This document shows, piece by piece, positions 1-11,573 of a DNA stretch of 64,000 nucleotides; position 1 is the stretch's first letter, and each line of letters begins with the position of its first letter. The notes beneath the pieces were generated by a model that was not told the DNA's origin, ran no database searches, and saw nothing but the letters and a program-made list of their open reading frames with translations. Made by a program: the position numbers and the translations under genes. The stretch is from Brachyhypopomus gauderio (Eukaryota; Chordata; Actinopteri; Gymnotiformes; Hypopomidae): positions 20,564,822 through 20,628,821 of the forward strand of contig NC_135223.1 in NCBI RefSeq assembly GCF_052324685.1, in the 5' to 3' direction.

Positions 1-604
1 TACTTTTCATGAAATTTCATGTACATGTACTTTTGAATGCATTATTTTGGTGGTGATGTTAGGTTAAATTCAAGGATGAATTTTAAATATCGTGCCAAGA
101 TGTAGCTCAAGTCATTTCCACTTTCGCCTTCTTGTATAATCTGTGAGCATGTGAGTCTTTGAGCACCTGAGGGATTTTTGTTTGCACTGGTTTGATCCGG
201 TCCAGAGTCCTGTTGTGGTGTTCGATACTACAGCATCCTTGTTGATGCTTTCTACAATACTATGATTGCCAAGGATGCAAAACCAATTTTAAAGTACCAT
301 CAGCAAATTGCCAGTAATGTCGTGCCCCAGTCTCAGCACAGCTGCCAACTAACACGGCCCTGCTCTACATTTAAATGCTCATTCAGCCCTCTTTTCTCCT
401 GCTGTACCCACTCAAATGTCCTTTGCGAACAAAGGCCGAAATTGATGTAACCTCACCCCGCAAGATGCACACTGGAAACGTTTGTTCTTTTTCCCACCTT
501 CCCCAGTTGTCATTACCAAAAATATCTGTAACCAATTTGCTTTCACCTCTGCATCATCAACACGGCACTGCAAAAATGACACATTTGACTTGATTTTGTT
601 ACAG
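1..604 (+). other. Upstream intron sequence of the SYBU-like gene
   Basis: No exon could be recognised here. The stretch ends with a pyrimidine-rich acceptor and AG at 603-604, directly before the first SYBU exon that can be supported. The short open frames at 262-733 have no recognisable similarity and I treat them as chance. The 5' exons of the gene presumably lie to the left of the window. Confidence 0.5.
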
Positions 605-2030
605 AAGGACTACTTCTCGGCGGTACCATTCATGCGGGGACAATCATGGCATCAATCCCCCCAACCCAGAGCAATACTTAACCCCCCTACAGCAAAAAGA
701 AGTCACCATCCGGCACTTGAAGACCAAGCTTAGGGATTCTGAGCAAACGGTGCACGCCCGGTATGCCTTTTTCAGATATTTCTTGCACACAATTTTCAGC
801 CATAAGTACAAATACCAATAATAGGCATGATGTAAATGTCTCCCGTCTACCAGAGAGTCTGAAATCCAGGAGCTGAATTCCCAGCTGGGACGGATGCGTG
901 AGGACTGGATCGAGGAAGAGTGCCATCGTGTAGAAGCACAGTTGGCTCTCAAAGAGGCACGTAAAGAGATAAAACAGCTCCGGCAAGTAGTGGAGACCAT
1001 GAAGAACAGTCTGATGGAGAAGGACAAGGGCATCCAGAAGTATTTTATTGATATAAACATCCAGAATAGGAAATTGGAGTCCTTGCTGCATAGTATGGAG
1101 CTGGCCCAAAGTGGTGCCAGCCTGCACGATGAGCCCACTCTGGACTTCATCGGTCACTCTCCCGAAAGGCCCCATGCAGAGAAGATGGAGGACGAGCTGC
1201 AGGAGGATGATCAGGTGGAGGAGGAGATGGCTGACAGTGGGCTCCCAGTTAATAATGAGCTGACCAACCAAACGGACAAACTAGACCAGGTCCTGATGTC
1301 CACAGCTCTGGAATCTCTACAAGACTGCAGTATCAAGCACATGGAGCAGCCAGGATCATCTACCATGGCACAGGATCCCTCAGAGGTCACGGAGAAGAGT
1401 ACGGAAGGTCAAACCTCGAGTGAGGCGTCTGCTGAAGAGCATCCTGAGGAGAAGGCAGTGCAGACTGAGGAGGTCTTCTCTAGCCTTGACCTCCAGGCCC
1501 TGCTCTTGCAGCTGCTGAAGTTCCAGAACACTGGACTCTCCAACATGATGTCTACCCCATCTAAGAAAATCCTCCAAAGGTTCTCCAAAGCACAAGAAGC
1601 TAACATGCCCCAAGATGTAGAAGCAATCAAAAATGAAGATTTGCCACAACTTCTGGTACCCAGTCTGGAAGAGGGGATCGACCAAATTCTGCCTCCAGCC
1701 ATGATGGTGGTTTCTGAAGACCCAGGTGGTTCAAATCAGAGTTGCTTGATGGCTGAAATGGATCCGGCGTTCACAGAGGAGCTAGACCTCGACGCGAAAG
1801 ACGGCTCAAGCAGTGATGTGGCCGTGGTGTTGAATAACCACTGGAGTAACAATTTCTTGATTGATTTGGTTGCCGTGGCAGCACCTGTTCTTCCCACTCT
1901 GGCCTGGCTGTACTCTCAGCATGGTGTGGTTGGTGGGGCACCAGTCTACAACATCGCAGCGTTGATTCGTGGGTGTTGTATTATGGGATTGCACTCTCTT
2001 CGTCGTGTTGCACACGGGCCTCACATGTAA
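605..2030 (+). CDS. sybu: Syntabulin/syntaphilin-family protein, C-terminal part (probably syntabulin), partial gene
   Basis: Two coding exons are visible, 605-760 and 854-2030 (stop TAA 2028-2030), joined by a GT-AG intron in frame. Together they encode about 443 residues; the N-terminus lies outside the window. The first exon carries the family motif DNHGINPPNPEQYLTPLQQ. The second opens with a strong coiled coil containing MREDWIEEECHRVEAQLALK, the syntaxin/kinesin-adaptor core shared by syntabulin and syntaphilin. A long acidic, low-complexity middle follows. The C-terminus has one hydrophobic membrane segment (LIDLVAVAAPVLPTLAWL) and the conserved tail YNIAALIRGCC then LHSLRR. Family members link syntaxin vesicles or mitochondria to kinesin or microtubules in neurons. 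I prefer syntabulin over syntaphilin because EBAG9 is the next gene, as on human 8q23, and because of the tail wording; this is inference. The gene is convergent with EBAG9. Confidence 0.85.
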
Positions 2031-2731
2031 CGGGCTTTCACATGTGTCCACAGTTAACAAGCACTTGCATATTTAAAGTAGTTTTTGGTTTTGTTCATTT
2101 GTTTATATTTTTTTTTTTATTATTTATTTTAGTTCCCACACCTGCTTTGCACTGTGTATAGTTGCCAAAAGTTGGGCAAAAATTGTAAACTTGAAGGGAT
2201 TTATGTTTGTTTTCCTGTTAGTTTTTACGTTTGTTGTACTGCTCTCTATGACTTGATCATCTGGGTAGGTGGTCTTGTTGCTACCGTAATGTCCTTCTCT
2301 AGTTTTTGCAATTACAAAGTTTGTATTTCTGAAGGACTCGACGCCAAAGCTTGGTCAGTATTTGTGCTCAGTGAAGATGGATTCTTCCCTTGAGTTTAGC
2401 ACTTTACGTGTTTCTCTGTGTGAACTTACCTACTCTCTAAAGATGGTCATTGCTACAGTACAAAAACACTCATGTGCCCGAGCTACATGCAATATTTGTT
2501 TGTATCGGATGTCATATTTATTATTAAAGCATAGTAACCCAATTTATGTTTGGATTTTTTTTTTGTGGTAGGAATGGCTGCTAAAGTAAAAGGCCTAGAT
2601 ACCTTGTTGTTGCTTCAAGTAATTATTTGTTTAGCAGACATGTGTTCTAAGATTAACTTGACTCAAGTATAAGTGTCTATGATCCATAGTTTGCTCTTTC
2701 ATTTGTGAAATATGGCTGAAAAATAATTAAA
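2031..2731 (+). other. SYBU 3' UTR with candidate poly(A) signals
   Basis: AT-rich non-coding sequence follows the SYBU stop codon. ATTAAA hexamers occur at 2523-2528 and 2726-2731 and are plausible polyadenylation signals. Which is used cannot be decided from sequence. Confidence 0.5.
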
Positions 2732-2884
2732 AAGGCTTTGAAGTGACAATGGAACTGCTTGATTTATGCTCATTTATCACATGACCACATGAATTTAACA
2801 GGGTATGGAGACATGACCTTGTACGTGTACAATCAACGGCTCTTATACAGGACCAAAACTAATGTAGCAAGTGTTTTGGAGCAG

Positions 2885-2916
2885 TTTTTTTTTTTTGGGG
2901 GGGGGGGGGGGGGGGG
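2885..2916. repeat. Homopolymer T12 then G20
   Basis: A run of 12 T (2885-2896) is followed directly by 20 G (2897-2916) in the gap between the convergent SYBU and EBAG9 genes. The length of such runs is often unreliable in assemblies. Confidence 0.95.
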
Positions 2917-3016
2917 ATTATGGCCGTGTGTACCTTCCACTCAACAATACGGCCATCAAAACAAACACAAAAATGAGGTAAAGGAAACATTTTTAAAGGA
3001 TAAAGATAATTTCGCT

Positions 3017-5877
3017 TTTATTCCATATATTTGCTGTATTGGAAAATATGTACACATGGCATAATGTTTGGATATCTGATTACATAGAAAAGTGCCTCCA
3101 TAGAAGCAGTACACCACTGATTTTTTTTTTAAACCTGAAAAATACATGAACAAGTATTTAAAATAATGTTTGAATTTAGCAGTACCAGTATGAGCACATA
3201 AGACTTGCACAAAAATATATTTGTTTTCTTTTTCTCACCACAGCTGGTGTGTATTTTGCACCAAAGCCTTTAACGGTTAAAAACCTCTAAAGTTGAATGT
3301 AAGCTCAAATCTGGGTAAAGCTGAGCTGCTTTTTAATTGAACTCCTACACGTTCAGAGAGAAAACAAACTGTTTTTCATACAGTAAGATGCACAAGTGCT
3401 CAGTGGGACCCTACCATCAAACACTGTGTACAGGTATGGAGCATTCCTGTTTGCCATTACATATCTAATTGTGATTTTGGCAACCAATAATACTGGAACA
3501 TTGGTATGAAAATGCTTTAATTGATAGTGATCAAATGTGTAAAAATGTCCATAAAGGGTGACTGATTTGCGTTTGTTTCCTATATATTCCATTTTGGTAA
3601 TAGCACTAAAATACCAGTTGTGACCTTCCTGAACCTTTGAAGACTCTTATATCATTATGTATACCTGTACATCTTAACTACTGGTGACCATAAACAAATT
3701 CGCAACAGATTTTAGAGATAAAAATGCAAAACACGTAACACAAAAAAATGTTTGACCAACTTGACAGGACCGTGTTATGCTTCGAATAGAAAACAAAAAT
3801 CTTCCAGAATCTTCCAGTAATGCTGTAGACCTTTTCCTTAGGACCAAAATACTTACATAATACACCTAAAAGCACATAATGAGTGGTGAAATATTGTCGT
3901 CTCCCTTCGGTACAGAAGCAGAAACAGGTCAGGCTGCAACAGCTTTGGCGAGCTGTAAAACAGACGGGATGATGATGTCATTCTCAGGGCTGGAATATTC
4001 CACCATCCAAAACATATGACCTTCTATAAACTTTGAAAAAGCAAACATTCAGTAATTTGGCAGGGTATTTCTCTTCTGATCTTCTCAACATTGAAGTTGA
4101 ATTAAATATATTTATGATATTTAGATAAATCTTTGATGTGAAATTACCAGATGAGTCATAACATATAAATTCTGCTCTCTGTAGCACTGATTCACAAAGA
4201 CAGCATGTTTGAGAACTAGACCAACTAAGGACACCCAACTGCATTAGTCAGCATCGCTAGAGTCAGAAAAATGCAGAGGAAATAACAGTGTGGGAAATAA
4301 ACGGGGTGAAAGACTGACAGAAACAGTGAGGAATAGACGTTTAAGCCAGGACCAAACCAAAGGATGGCTTTCCAAATATTTATTACAGGTACAAGGACAA
4401 ATGTGTGTTGGGGGGAGAGGGGGGTTGGAGGGGAAATGTGTTCAAGCCACAATCATGCACCATTCATCGCCCTGACCCATGCCAAAACCAGCCTCTGCTT
4501 GATCTTGTAAATGCAAAACCACAGGTGAGAACTCTCTCTAGCATGTCACTAGCAAGTATTTTTGTATCATTTTGTTAAAAAAAAAAAAAAAAAAAACAAG
4601 TGGGGCAAACTTAGAGGAGAAAAAGTAAAGAAAATCAAAGACAGGACTTAATTGTATGTATCCAATGTCTTGAGTGAATTAACGGTTCCTCACCATTAAA
4701 ACATGCGCATGATTCTGTGATCAATGTCATCATAAGCTCAGTTATATTGATAATTTTGTAAAAGTAACATAAATGTTAAGAAACTTCATCCAATGGCATT
4801 TTAATACACACCACATAGCAACCCGACATAGCAAATCACAGCCCTGAATAACCAGGACTGTGGACATAACTCCAGTCAAACCACAGGGCTTTTAAGTGCT
4901 TGATTGCTGCCTAAACCCTAAAAATGCTACATTTGGAATACGTGATGAACATTATTTACCTGTTGTTGTTGTTGTTATTATTATTATTATTATAAATGGG
5001 CAGACACTGTTTAAAAAGGGAAAGAGCTGCTTTGGTTAATGTTCCAGATATTCAAAAACTGCGATGTTTCCATGACAACAAAGAGCTTAACACCCACATC
5101 TCATCAAAAAATTGGCTCTGAATCTGGGGCCAATCCATCCCACAACACACAGCCTCCACTCACCACAGCAGACCAGACTCACAACCATGGATTTAATGCA
5201 CTGCTTATTAAAGGAGTCCATGTCCTCTTTTTCTTTTTTTACCCAGATGTCACATTTTACATTTTTCGTTCTAGTTGACCTCATTGTGAAGAAGGCAAAG
5301 CCCCCCCCCCCCCTTCTGAACATACACAAGTTTCTGTAGCTCTTTCTGCACCAACTCAATCATGACTTTGCTTGCATCGTTAAGACAAAGGAATAAAAAT
5401 CTTACCACCATTCATTATTGTTGAAAGCAGATGAAGGGACTGTATAAATCAATTATTACCATTACATCTTCCCAAATCAAGAACAAGTGTTCACCTAAAT
5501 GAACTCCAGTATTTATAAGATGGTACAAAAAAAAGTAGAAAACAAAAAGTAGGCTTCATGTAGGCAAAAAAATTTCCTCAAAGTCTTTCATGGTTTATAA
5601 ATACCTATACAGTATAAACCACCACGCTCTTCTGCAGGTGTTTTACGTATATTCCTGACTGTTCCTCAATGCACAAAAGGTATTTTGCTATTGTATTTAT
5701 ACAATAGAAGTAAAAGATACAGAAAACCAGTAGAATTCTCATGAAAAGTCAAAGGACTTCAAAAACCGATGGCAAAAAAGAGACAGAAAACCACCGTGTG
5801 GACGTGGGAGTAAAAAGGGTGGAAGGATGGTCAGAGGGCCGCTGGGCTTCTGAGTGTCCAGTGCTCGTGATCAAACG
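3017..5877 (-). other. Probable long 3' UTR of EBAG9
   Basis: This is 2.9 kb of non-coding, AT-rich sequence downstream of the EBAG9 stop on the minus strand. An AATAAA (plus-strand TTTATT, 3017-3022) near the left end is a candidate distal poly(A) signal. It includes an A-rich run at about 4577-4597 and a TTG/TTA triplet run at about 4961-4993. No convincing exon was seen. The UTR extent is inference; an earlier poly(A) site is possible. Confidence 0.4.
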
Positions 5878-8866
5878 TTACGAAAGCTTGACTGCCATCT
5901 TCTGCTCCTTCTTCATCATCCGCTGTGCCTCCTTCTCTAGTTTCTTCCTCTGCTGTTCCATGGCACGCTTCTCCCTCTCTGCCATCTTCTGCTGTCTGTA
6001 ATCAGCACATTCACAAAATTATATATATACTTATATTATAATTATACCAATTATAAGAAAAGATCCTACACAAAGTGTGTCACAACACAATGTCCTTCTT
6101 ATGTTTTACTTTGAAGTTTACAACGACAAAAGTTGAGCTCTCATACTGCAAATTAAAGATAGATCAACAGCAGATATAATGGTCAGGGACAAAGGGAGAA
6201 AATACAGGCAAATCCTAATACCGCAATGGACCTGACAAAGTAATCAAAATTTTAATTAAATTTTAAATTTAATTTTAAGTATATTGAAACACTACTACAA
6301 AATATGTATTGTGCTAGATTATAACAAACTATTAGAATATTTATAATAATGAATATTGCTTGTAAATATGCTGCACAAGCCACATTTCTGTGGCTTGGTT
6401 AAATAATCATAGTGGAAATGTTCGTTCCAAACTTCAGTGATTCTATACTGGCATCTAGTGGACACAGGAAGTTAAATACTTAAAGTCCCATATTTACAGT
6501 ATGTACTATAAAGCGTTTTCCATCAAATATCTTGTCATACTCAAAAACCAGACAGAAAGATGACAGAAGATAAACAACACACCAATACATATCTGGTAAA
6601 CACAATTAGTGGGCCTGACTCAAAATTCCCACCAGTTCCCCCCAACAAACAGCAGCACTAGGTGAGACAGGCATCTGAAGGGCTCAGGGTACAGGTGTGG
6701 GGGAGGGGTACCTTAGCACTTCCTCTGCCTCCCACGCTGCCTCAGCCTCGTTCTCCCACGCATTAGCGTCCTCCTGCCAGGTGTCCATGTCCCCCAGCTC
6801 TGCCTGCAGGACAACACAAGACATGTAGGCTACTTTAAACAAGCAGTGTTATAGCGTGAATGTCAAACAAAACGATGCTGAGTATCCTGATGTTACATGA
6901 GCTGTGCGTATGGATTACAGGAATTCTTCTACGGGTGAATATAGTCACTCTAAAAAGTTGCGAGTGAACAAGCTTCATTCCTTTTCTAGATTAGCGTAGA
7001 ATTAGACATGGTGTACTTAGAACATTTAAAAGTATTCGTTTTAACAAGTTTATTTTCTTTTTCGCACATTCAGTATTATCTTTTTTTAAATATCAGCACT
7101 ATATGAATATATAAATCACCAGTGTTAAGTGTTACTGATTCTTTTGGATTTGACTTTTCAGGTCAGTTAATGAGTAAATGTCCATGTGCGCCTTTGTAAA
7201 CAGAGAACCTACACCTTTGACACGAACACCATTAAGCAAATTACAGAGAACAAATACTCTAATCTGATTATCAGTTTTGTTTTAAGACACATCTACAGTA
7301 TTAGTGGCAACAAGCATGAAAATGATTAACAGATACATAAACCACAACTTAATTATAAATAGACTTGCTTCTTGTAAATATTTTTTTCCATTAAGCCTGC
7401 ATGATATGAAGAAAATGTGCAATAATGTTCAATACTATTATGACAATATATTTAATTGTGCATATAAGCTATACAGTTCCTGTCTTTCTGCACTAACAGA
7501 TACACTGTTAAACAGATCAAACCCTTTCTTACAATCTATCTAATTCATCCCATCCGTTACAATGTGTTTATTGCACAGATTTATATGACAATGAAAAAAC
7601 AACTTATTGGTTAGGAATATATTTCCATTTGTATGGACGTCACATTTGAGCCCAAGCTTTAAGCACAGGACTCACTGAAGGTTGGATGAAGGACATATCC
7701 TGAGTGGCAGCCAGCCTGCTGGAGAAGCCTGTAGTAGCATCAGGGACAGGAAAACTCACAGGTTCCCTTTTCTTCAAGATAATCTGGTGAGAGGACAGGA
7801 TTACACAGTGGGGTTAAATTACTTACGGAATTACAATTTATTGGACAGAGGAATGAACATATTTTCACATTATAAGTATGAACAAACTTTTTGTGTTTTC
7901 CTGATGGTAGGAGCCATGTCCTTGAAGTAGTCCGGTTCCTCCTCCTCGGACTGGTTCTGGTGAGGTGGAACAGTTCCATTACCACCCTCAATCTTTATAC
8001 TTGTGGGGGCGTCTTCATCCCATGAACTCCACTCTTCGATCTCTGGCTATGGGAAAAGTACACAAGAATTGCATGTATATCATATAATCCAAAATTTAAT
8101 TAAAAAGGTACTTATTTGTTTATTTCTTTTACACTGACTTTTTTATCTGACTGTATGATGAAGTAATTTCAATGATTGAGCAATAATGACTAGGATATGC
8201 ACTAACCTGCTTAGGAACAGAGGAAAAATCGACAGTAGTGGGCAGAGTGATCTGATCACCGCTTAACTTGCGCGATCTTCCAGTTCTGTCATCAAGGAGA
8301 GAACAAAAGTATTAAAGGATGCATAATCAAGGACAATAGCTACTTAAAGGATGAATAATTTAGCATTTTATTGTTTAGACCAAGTATGAGTGCACAGTTG
8401 TTCTGGCATTCTCTCATTTGTCATTAACGCAATTATTAATGATACATTTTAACAACCAACTGCCTGATAAAAGGCAGCTTTTCACCGTTTGCTTAGTCAA
8501 GGTGTCTGTACTTGGGGCGAGGACACATGCCAGGTGGATACTACTTTGGGTGGAACATAACCCAACAGGTTAAACACAGACCATTACACACAACAACTAA
8601 AGCTCCTCCTCATCGTTTGGCTCAGGTCCGTAACAGGACAGCGATATGTTGTATTATTTTGGCTCTGTAACCAATCATTGGTTTCCAAAGGGTTTTCTCT
8701 GACATATAAACTTGTATTTTCACAATACCTGAATTGCACAATACATCAATGTTTACAATCACAAAGCACACAAAAAAACTCACCTGCATATTAACCTTTT
8801 AAGGAACGAAAGGACAGACGCTATACAAGTGCACAACTTGAACAGGCGAAACTGAGCAATGGCCAT
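5878..8866 (-). CDS. ebag9: EBAG9 (RCAS1), receptor-binding cancer antigen expressed on SiSo cells, complete
   Basis: Six coding exons on the minus strand: 8784-8866 (ATG 8864-8866), 8207-8285, 7888-8046, 7676-7783, 6712-6803 and 5878-5995 (TAA 5878-5880). They total 639 nt, giving 212 aa against 213 in human. The protein starts MAIAQFRLFKLCTC. Cysteines 12, 14 and 27 sit in the hydrophobic N-terminal segment that anchors the family in the Golgi; as I recall, these cysteines are palmitoylated in mammals. The conserved middle includes EEWSSWDEDAPTS and EPDYFKDMAPTIRKTQK, then GFSSRLAATQD. A Trp/Glu-rich stretch (DTWQEDANAWENEAEAAW) leads into the C-terminal coiled coil ending EQKMAVKLS. EBAG9 is described as a modulator of regulated secretion and vesicle trafficking. 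A further 5' UTR exon probably begins at 9180, where a donor is visible. The gene is divergent from ZDHHC3. Confidence 0.96.
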
Positions 8867-9179
8867 GTTGAGATCAATGTCTGTAAAAGATGTTGAGAAG
8901 AGAAATAAATAAATAAATGCATGTTCAGACAGCCCCGACACCCAGGAGCGCTCCTACAACCAGTCACACAACCGCGACCTTGTTGGACGGAGGGAGCGAG
9001 GATCCCCGCTAGCCACGGCTCTGGCCAGGCTAAACCAAACGTTGTTTTGCTAGATTCCCACTGCTCAAAATGACAGTAATTTCTAACGTTACTGTATTCA
9101 GACACAACAGCAATTGTAAAAAATAAACAAGTACACATCGTGCAGGCCCGTGTCATCTGAACATTAGCCGTAAACATAC

Positions 9180-9600
9180 CGAGCGGAGGAGAGCGGGGTC
9201 GCGCGCGCCGAGCTCATAGCACGAGCTAGCCGGGTGCTAAAACGGAGCTAAATACCTCAGGCTAACCGCTTCTAACCGGTTAATGACATTACTTTACTTC
9301 GGCGACGAAAATGAAACGGGCGGCGAGAATCATTTTACGAAGACGCTGCCGAACTGTAAGCGTTGCTCGACGGCCAACCGTGTCCGTTCGGGACTGAAGC
9401 CCGAGCCCATCGTCGCCTCGCCGCCGCTTCGCTCTCCTACAGGAACCGCCTCGACGTTCGCTCCCGCGAGCCGGAAGTTCGGCGGGGTACGTCAGAGGAA
9501 AACGGTGATTCGACTTCCGGCGGATCTGCGGATCAGGCGCGTGACCAGAAGGACTCGGCCTCGTGTCGCGCTCGCGCGCCGTGTACCCTCGCTCCAGTGA
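9180..9600 (-). promoter_or_regulatory. CpG-rich promoter and 5' UTR exon region of EBAG9
   Basis: GC- and CpG-dense patch in otherwise AT-rich sequence. A splice donor (minus-strand GT at 9178-9179) fits a non-coding first exon that would splice to the acceptor before 8880, 14 nt upstream of the EBAG9 ATG. The open frames at 9283-9608 are a by-product of the lack of AT-rich stops. The exact transcription start cannot be read from sequence. Confidence 0.6.
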
Positions 9601-9869
9601 GGATTTAATTAAAGAGAAATGGTAGCCTAATCACGTCCCTTAACCACCTAAATGCGTGCCAATACAGGTGTTTTTTTAAGATATAAAATGTTATGGTAGA
9701 CTGACAGAAGGTCATTATGCATTGCTGTTAATAACCGCTGCATCATATTTTGAGAGGAAGTGGAATTGTTCAAAATTGAACCTGTTCAAATAGCCCATTC
9801 CCTGTGATTTACTTTATTGTCTATTATATGTTTTATGTCCTCTGGTGCGTATTGTGTTTTCTTTATTTA

Positions 9870-9940
9870 TTTCTTGTAAAGTGTCCTTGAGTGTTGTGAA
9901 AGGCGCTTATAAATAAAATTGATGATTATTATTTATTTGA
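9870..9940 (+). repeat. 3' tail of an L2-like non-LTR element
   Basis: The block containing CCTTGAGTGTTGTGAAAGGC and then GCTTATAAATAAAATTGATG, followed by ATT triplets, resembles the 3' end shared by many teleost LINE copies. The family was recognised from memory. Only a short 3'-truncated tail is present. The surrounding 9600-10300 is AT-rich and shows no gene. Confidence 0.5.
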
Positions 9941-10329
9941 CTGGAATTGAATGGAAGTGGAAACGGACTTAAAGGGAGATTGAAAAAGTATGATAATACA
10001 GTAATAGTAGTAGTAGTAATAATACTACTACTTCTAATAATAATAATAAAAATAACAATATCCTAGAGGTTTGTGGAAGTTTTTATGACTAATGGGTTTT
10101 AATAGGTGTGCTAATTATATCCAAAGTAAGCAACTTAAGCCACAGTAGTCAGTAATAAAAAATAATAATAAAGTCAGTCGTTTGTGTGAGTAATTAGTGA
10201 CAGTTAAACATCTAAGCTCGCAGATATGCAGTCATCACACTACAACAAAGTCTGAGGCACGCTCTTGAAGTTTCAAACAATTCTCCCCGTTTCTACTATG
10301 TTGCATTGCGGGGGTGGATGACGGGTCAC

Positions 10330-10560
10330 TTCTACCCCTCCAAACCGGTCCTTGCACGTGTCTCAAACCTGTTGTAGAGCATTTGGAGGGAGCTCGCGCA
10401 GTAGCGGCTGCGGCTCGTGCGGGGGGCGTGGCCACGAGTTTCTCGAGTGTCAGTCAGCGAGAGGGAGGAGTTTACGCAAAAATGCAGCTTTCACAACAGC
10501 CTCTTCTGCTTTGTAGGCGATTACATTTGATTTTCACGTTAACGAACTGAACAACACTAA
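10330..10560 (+). promoter_or_regulatory. Probable CpG-rich promoter / non-coding first exon region of ZDHHC3
   Basis: CpG-rich segment about 1 kb upstream of the first coding ZDHHC3 exon, with a GC-box-like GGGGGGCGTGGCC at about 10420. The first coding exon begins with an intron acceptor (AG at 11572-11573), so a separate upstream 5' UTR exon must exist, and this patch is the best candidate. The donor of that exon was not identified with confidence; one candidate is near 10647. Confidence 0.45.
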
Positions 10561-11573
10561 TGTTTTTGTTCTTCTCTCGGTTCGCTCTCGGCATTTTCAT
10601 GTTTTTTGGGCGTAAATGTAAACGTGAGGAGCATTTTCGACAGTAAAGTAAGTAGCTAGGTAATCATGGCTTAGGCCAGGTAGCCCAGTCTTTCACATCG
10701 CACATCCAGTTTCCTCATTCGTAAGAAAAACGCAACCTCATCTTGATATGCTGCAAATTCTTCTGATCTGGTTTATTTATGAATGTAACTTTGCCCGTGT
10801 ATTGTGCTACATGTCTTCTTGTACATGTCAGAAGGCGATTTTTGCCACATTTGATACATATTTAACAGCTAGCTGTGTTTCTTTGCCTTGGTTATTTTGA
10901 CGCGCTTCATCTAGTTTGACCGGAGCAGTAATTCTTCCTCCAGCGGGATCTTAAATATTTTGAGCATTAAGGTTTAAGTTGGTAGCAGAATTTCTGGTGC
11001 ACAGACCGAAAGAGCAGAACCGAACCGTGGTGTTTCTGGAAACACCCAGAGCTGTGGACACAAGGACATGCGGTGCAGGCTCCAGTGTGCCCGTGTTTCA
11101 CGTCAAACTGAACGATCTAACTCCGCATGATGTCCCACACGTTGTCCCACACGTTGTCTTCCTGACATCCACACATAGAGCCTGAGATCAGTTCGACTAA
11201 AGATATTTTTACATTTGTATTAATTTATTTATTTGTCTTAGCCGCATAATTTAGCTCCATCCTTTGAGCCGGGCAACAATGCACGATTAACCAAGAATCA
11301 CAAAAGGATCTGCAAATTCCTGATTATGATTTAAAGTTCATCCTTCTTTGACATTCCTGGTACTGTCCTCATCCCTGTGGTGAATAGACTATGGGCCAGC
11401 AGCTATTCTGCTGTGTCATAAATAGGACCTCCTGACACAATGTCATTGTCATTTTCATTTGTCTTTGTCATTATGTGTCTTTGAAATTGCCCACCTTCAC
11501 TCAGGTGAGTGTTCTTTTAACTACAACAGCACAACTGCGTTGGTGATTAACATATTGTGATGTCTCTCCTCAG

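Noticed and set aside
894-896. ATG at 894 as the start of a 378-aa protein
   Set aside because: The frame continues upstream across a proper acceptor at 853 and into exon 605-760, so this is an internal Met of the coiled coil.
644-1271. Minus-strand frames of 168 and 194 codons
   Set aside because: They are antisense of the SYBU coding exons.
9283-9608. Two plus-strand frames of 105 and 81 codons
   Set aside because: They lie in the CpG-rich EBAG9 promoter region; arginine-rich composition is typical of chance frames in such DNA.
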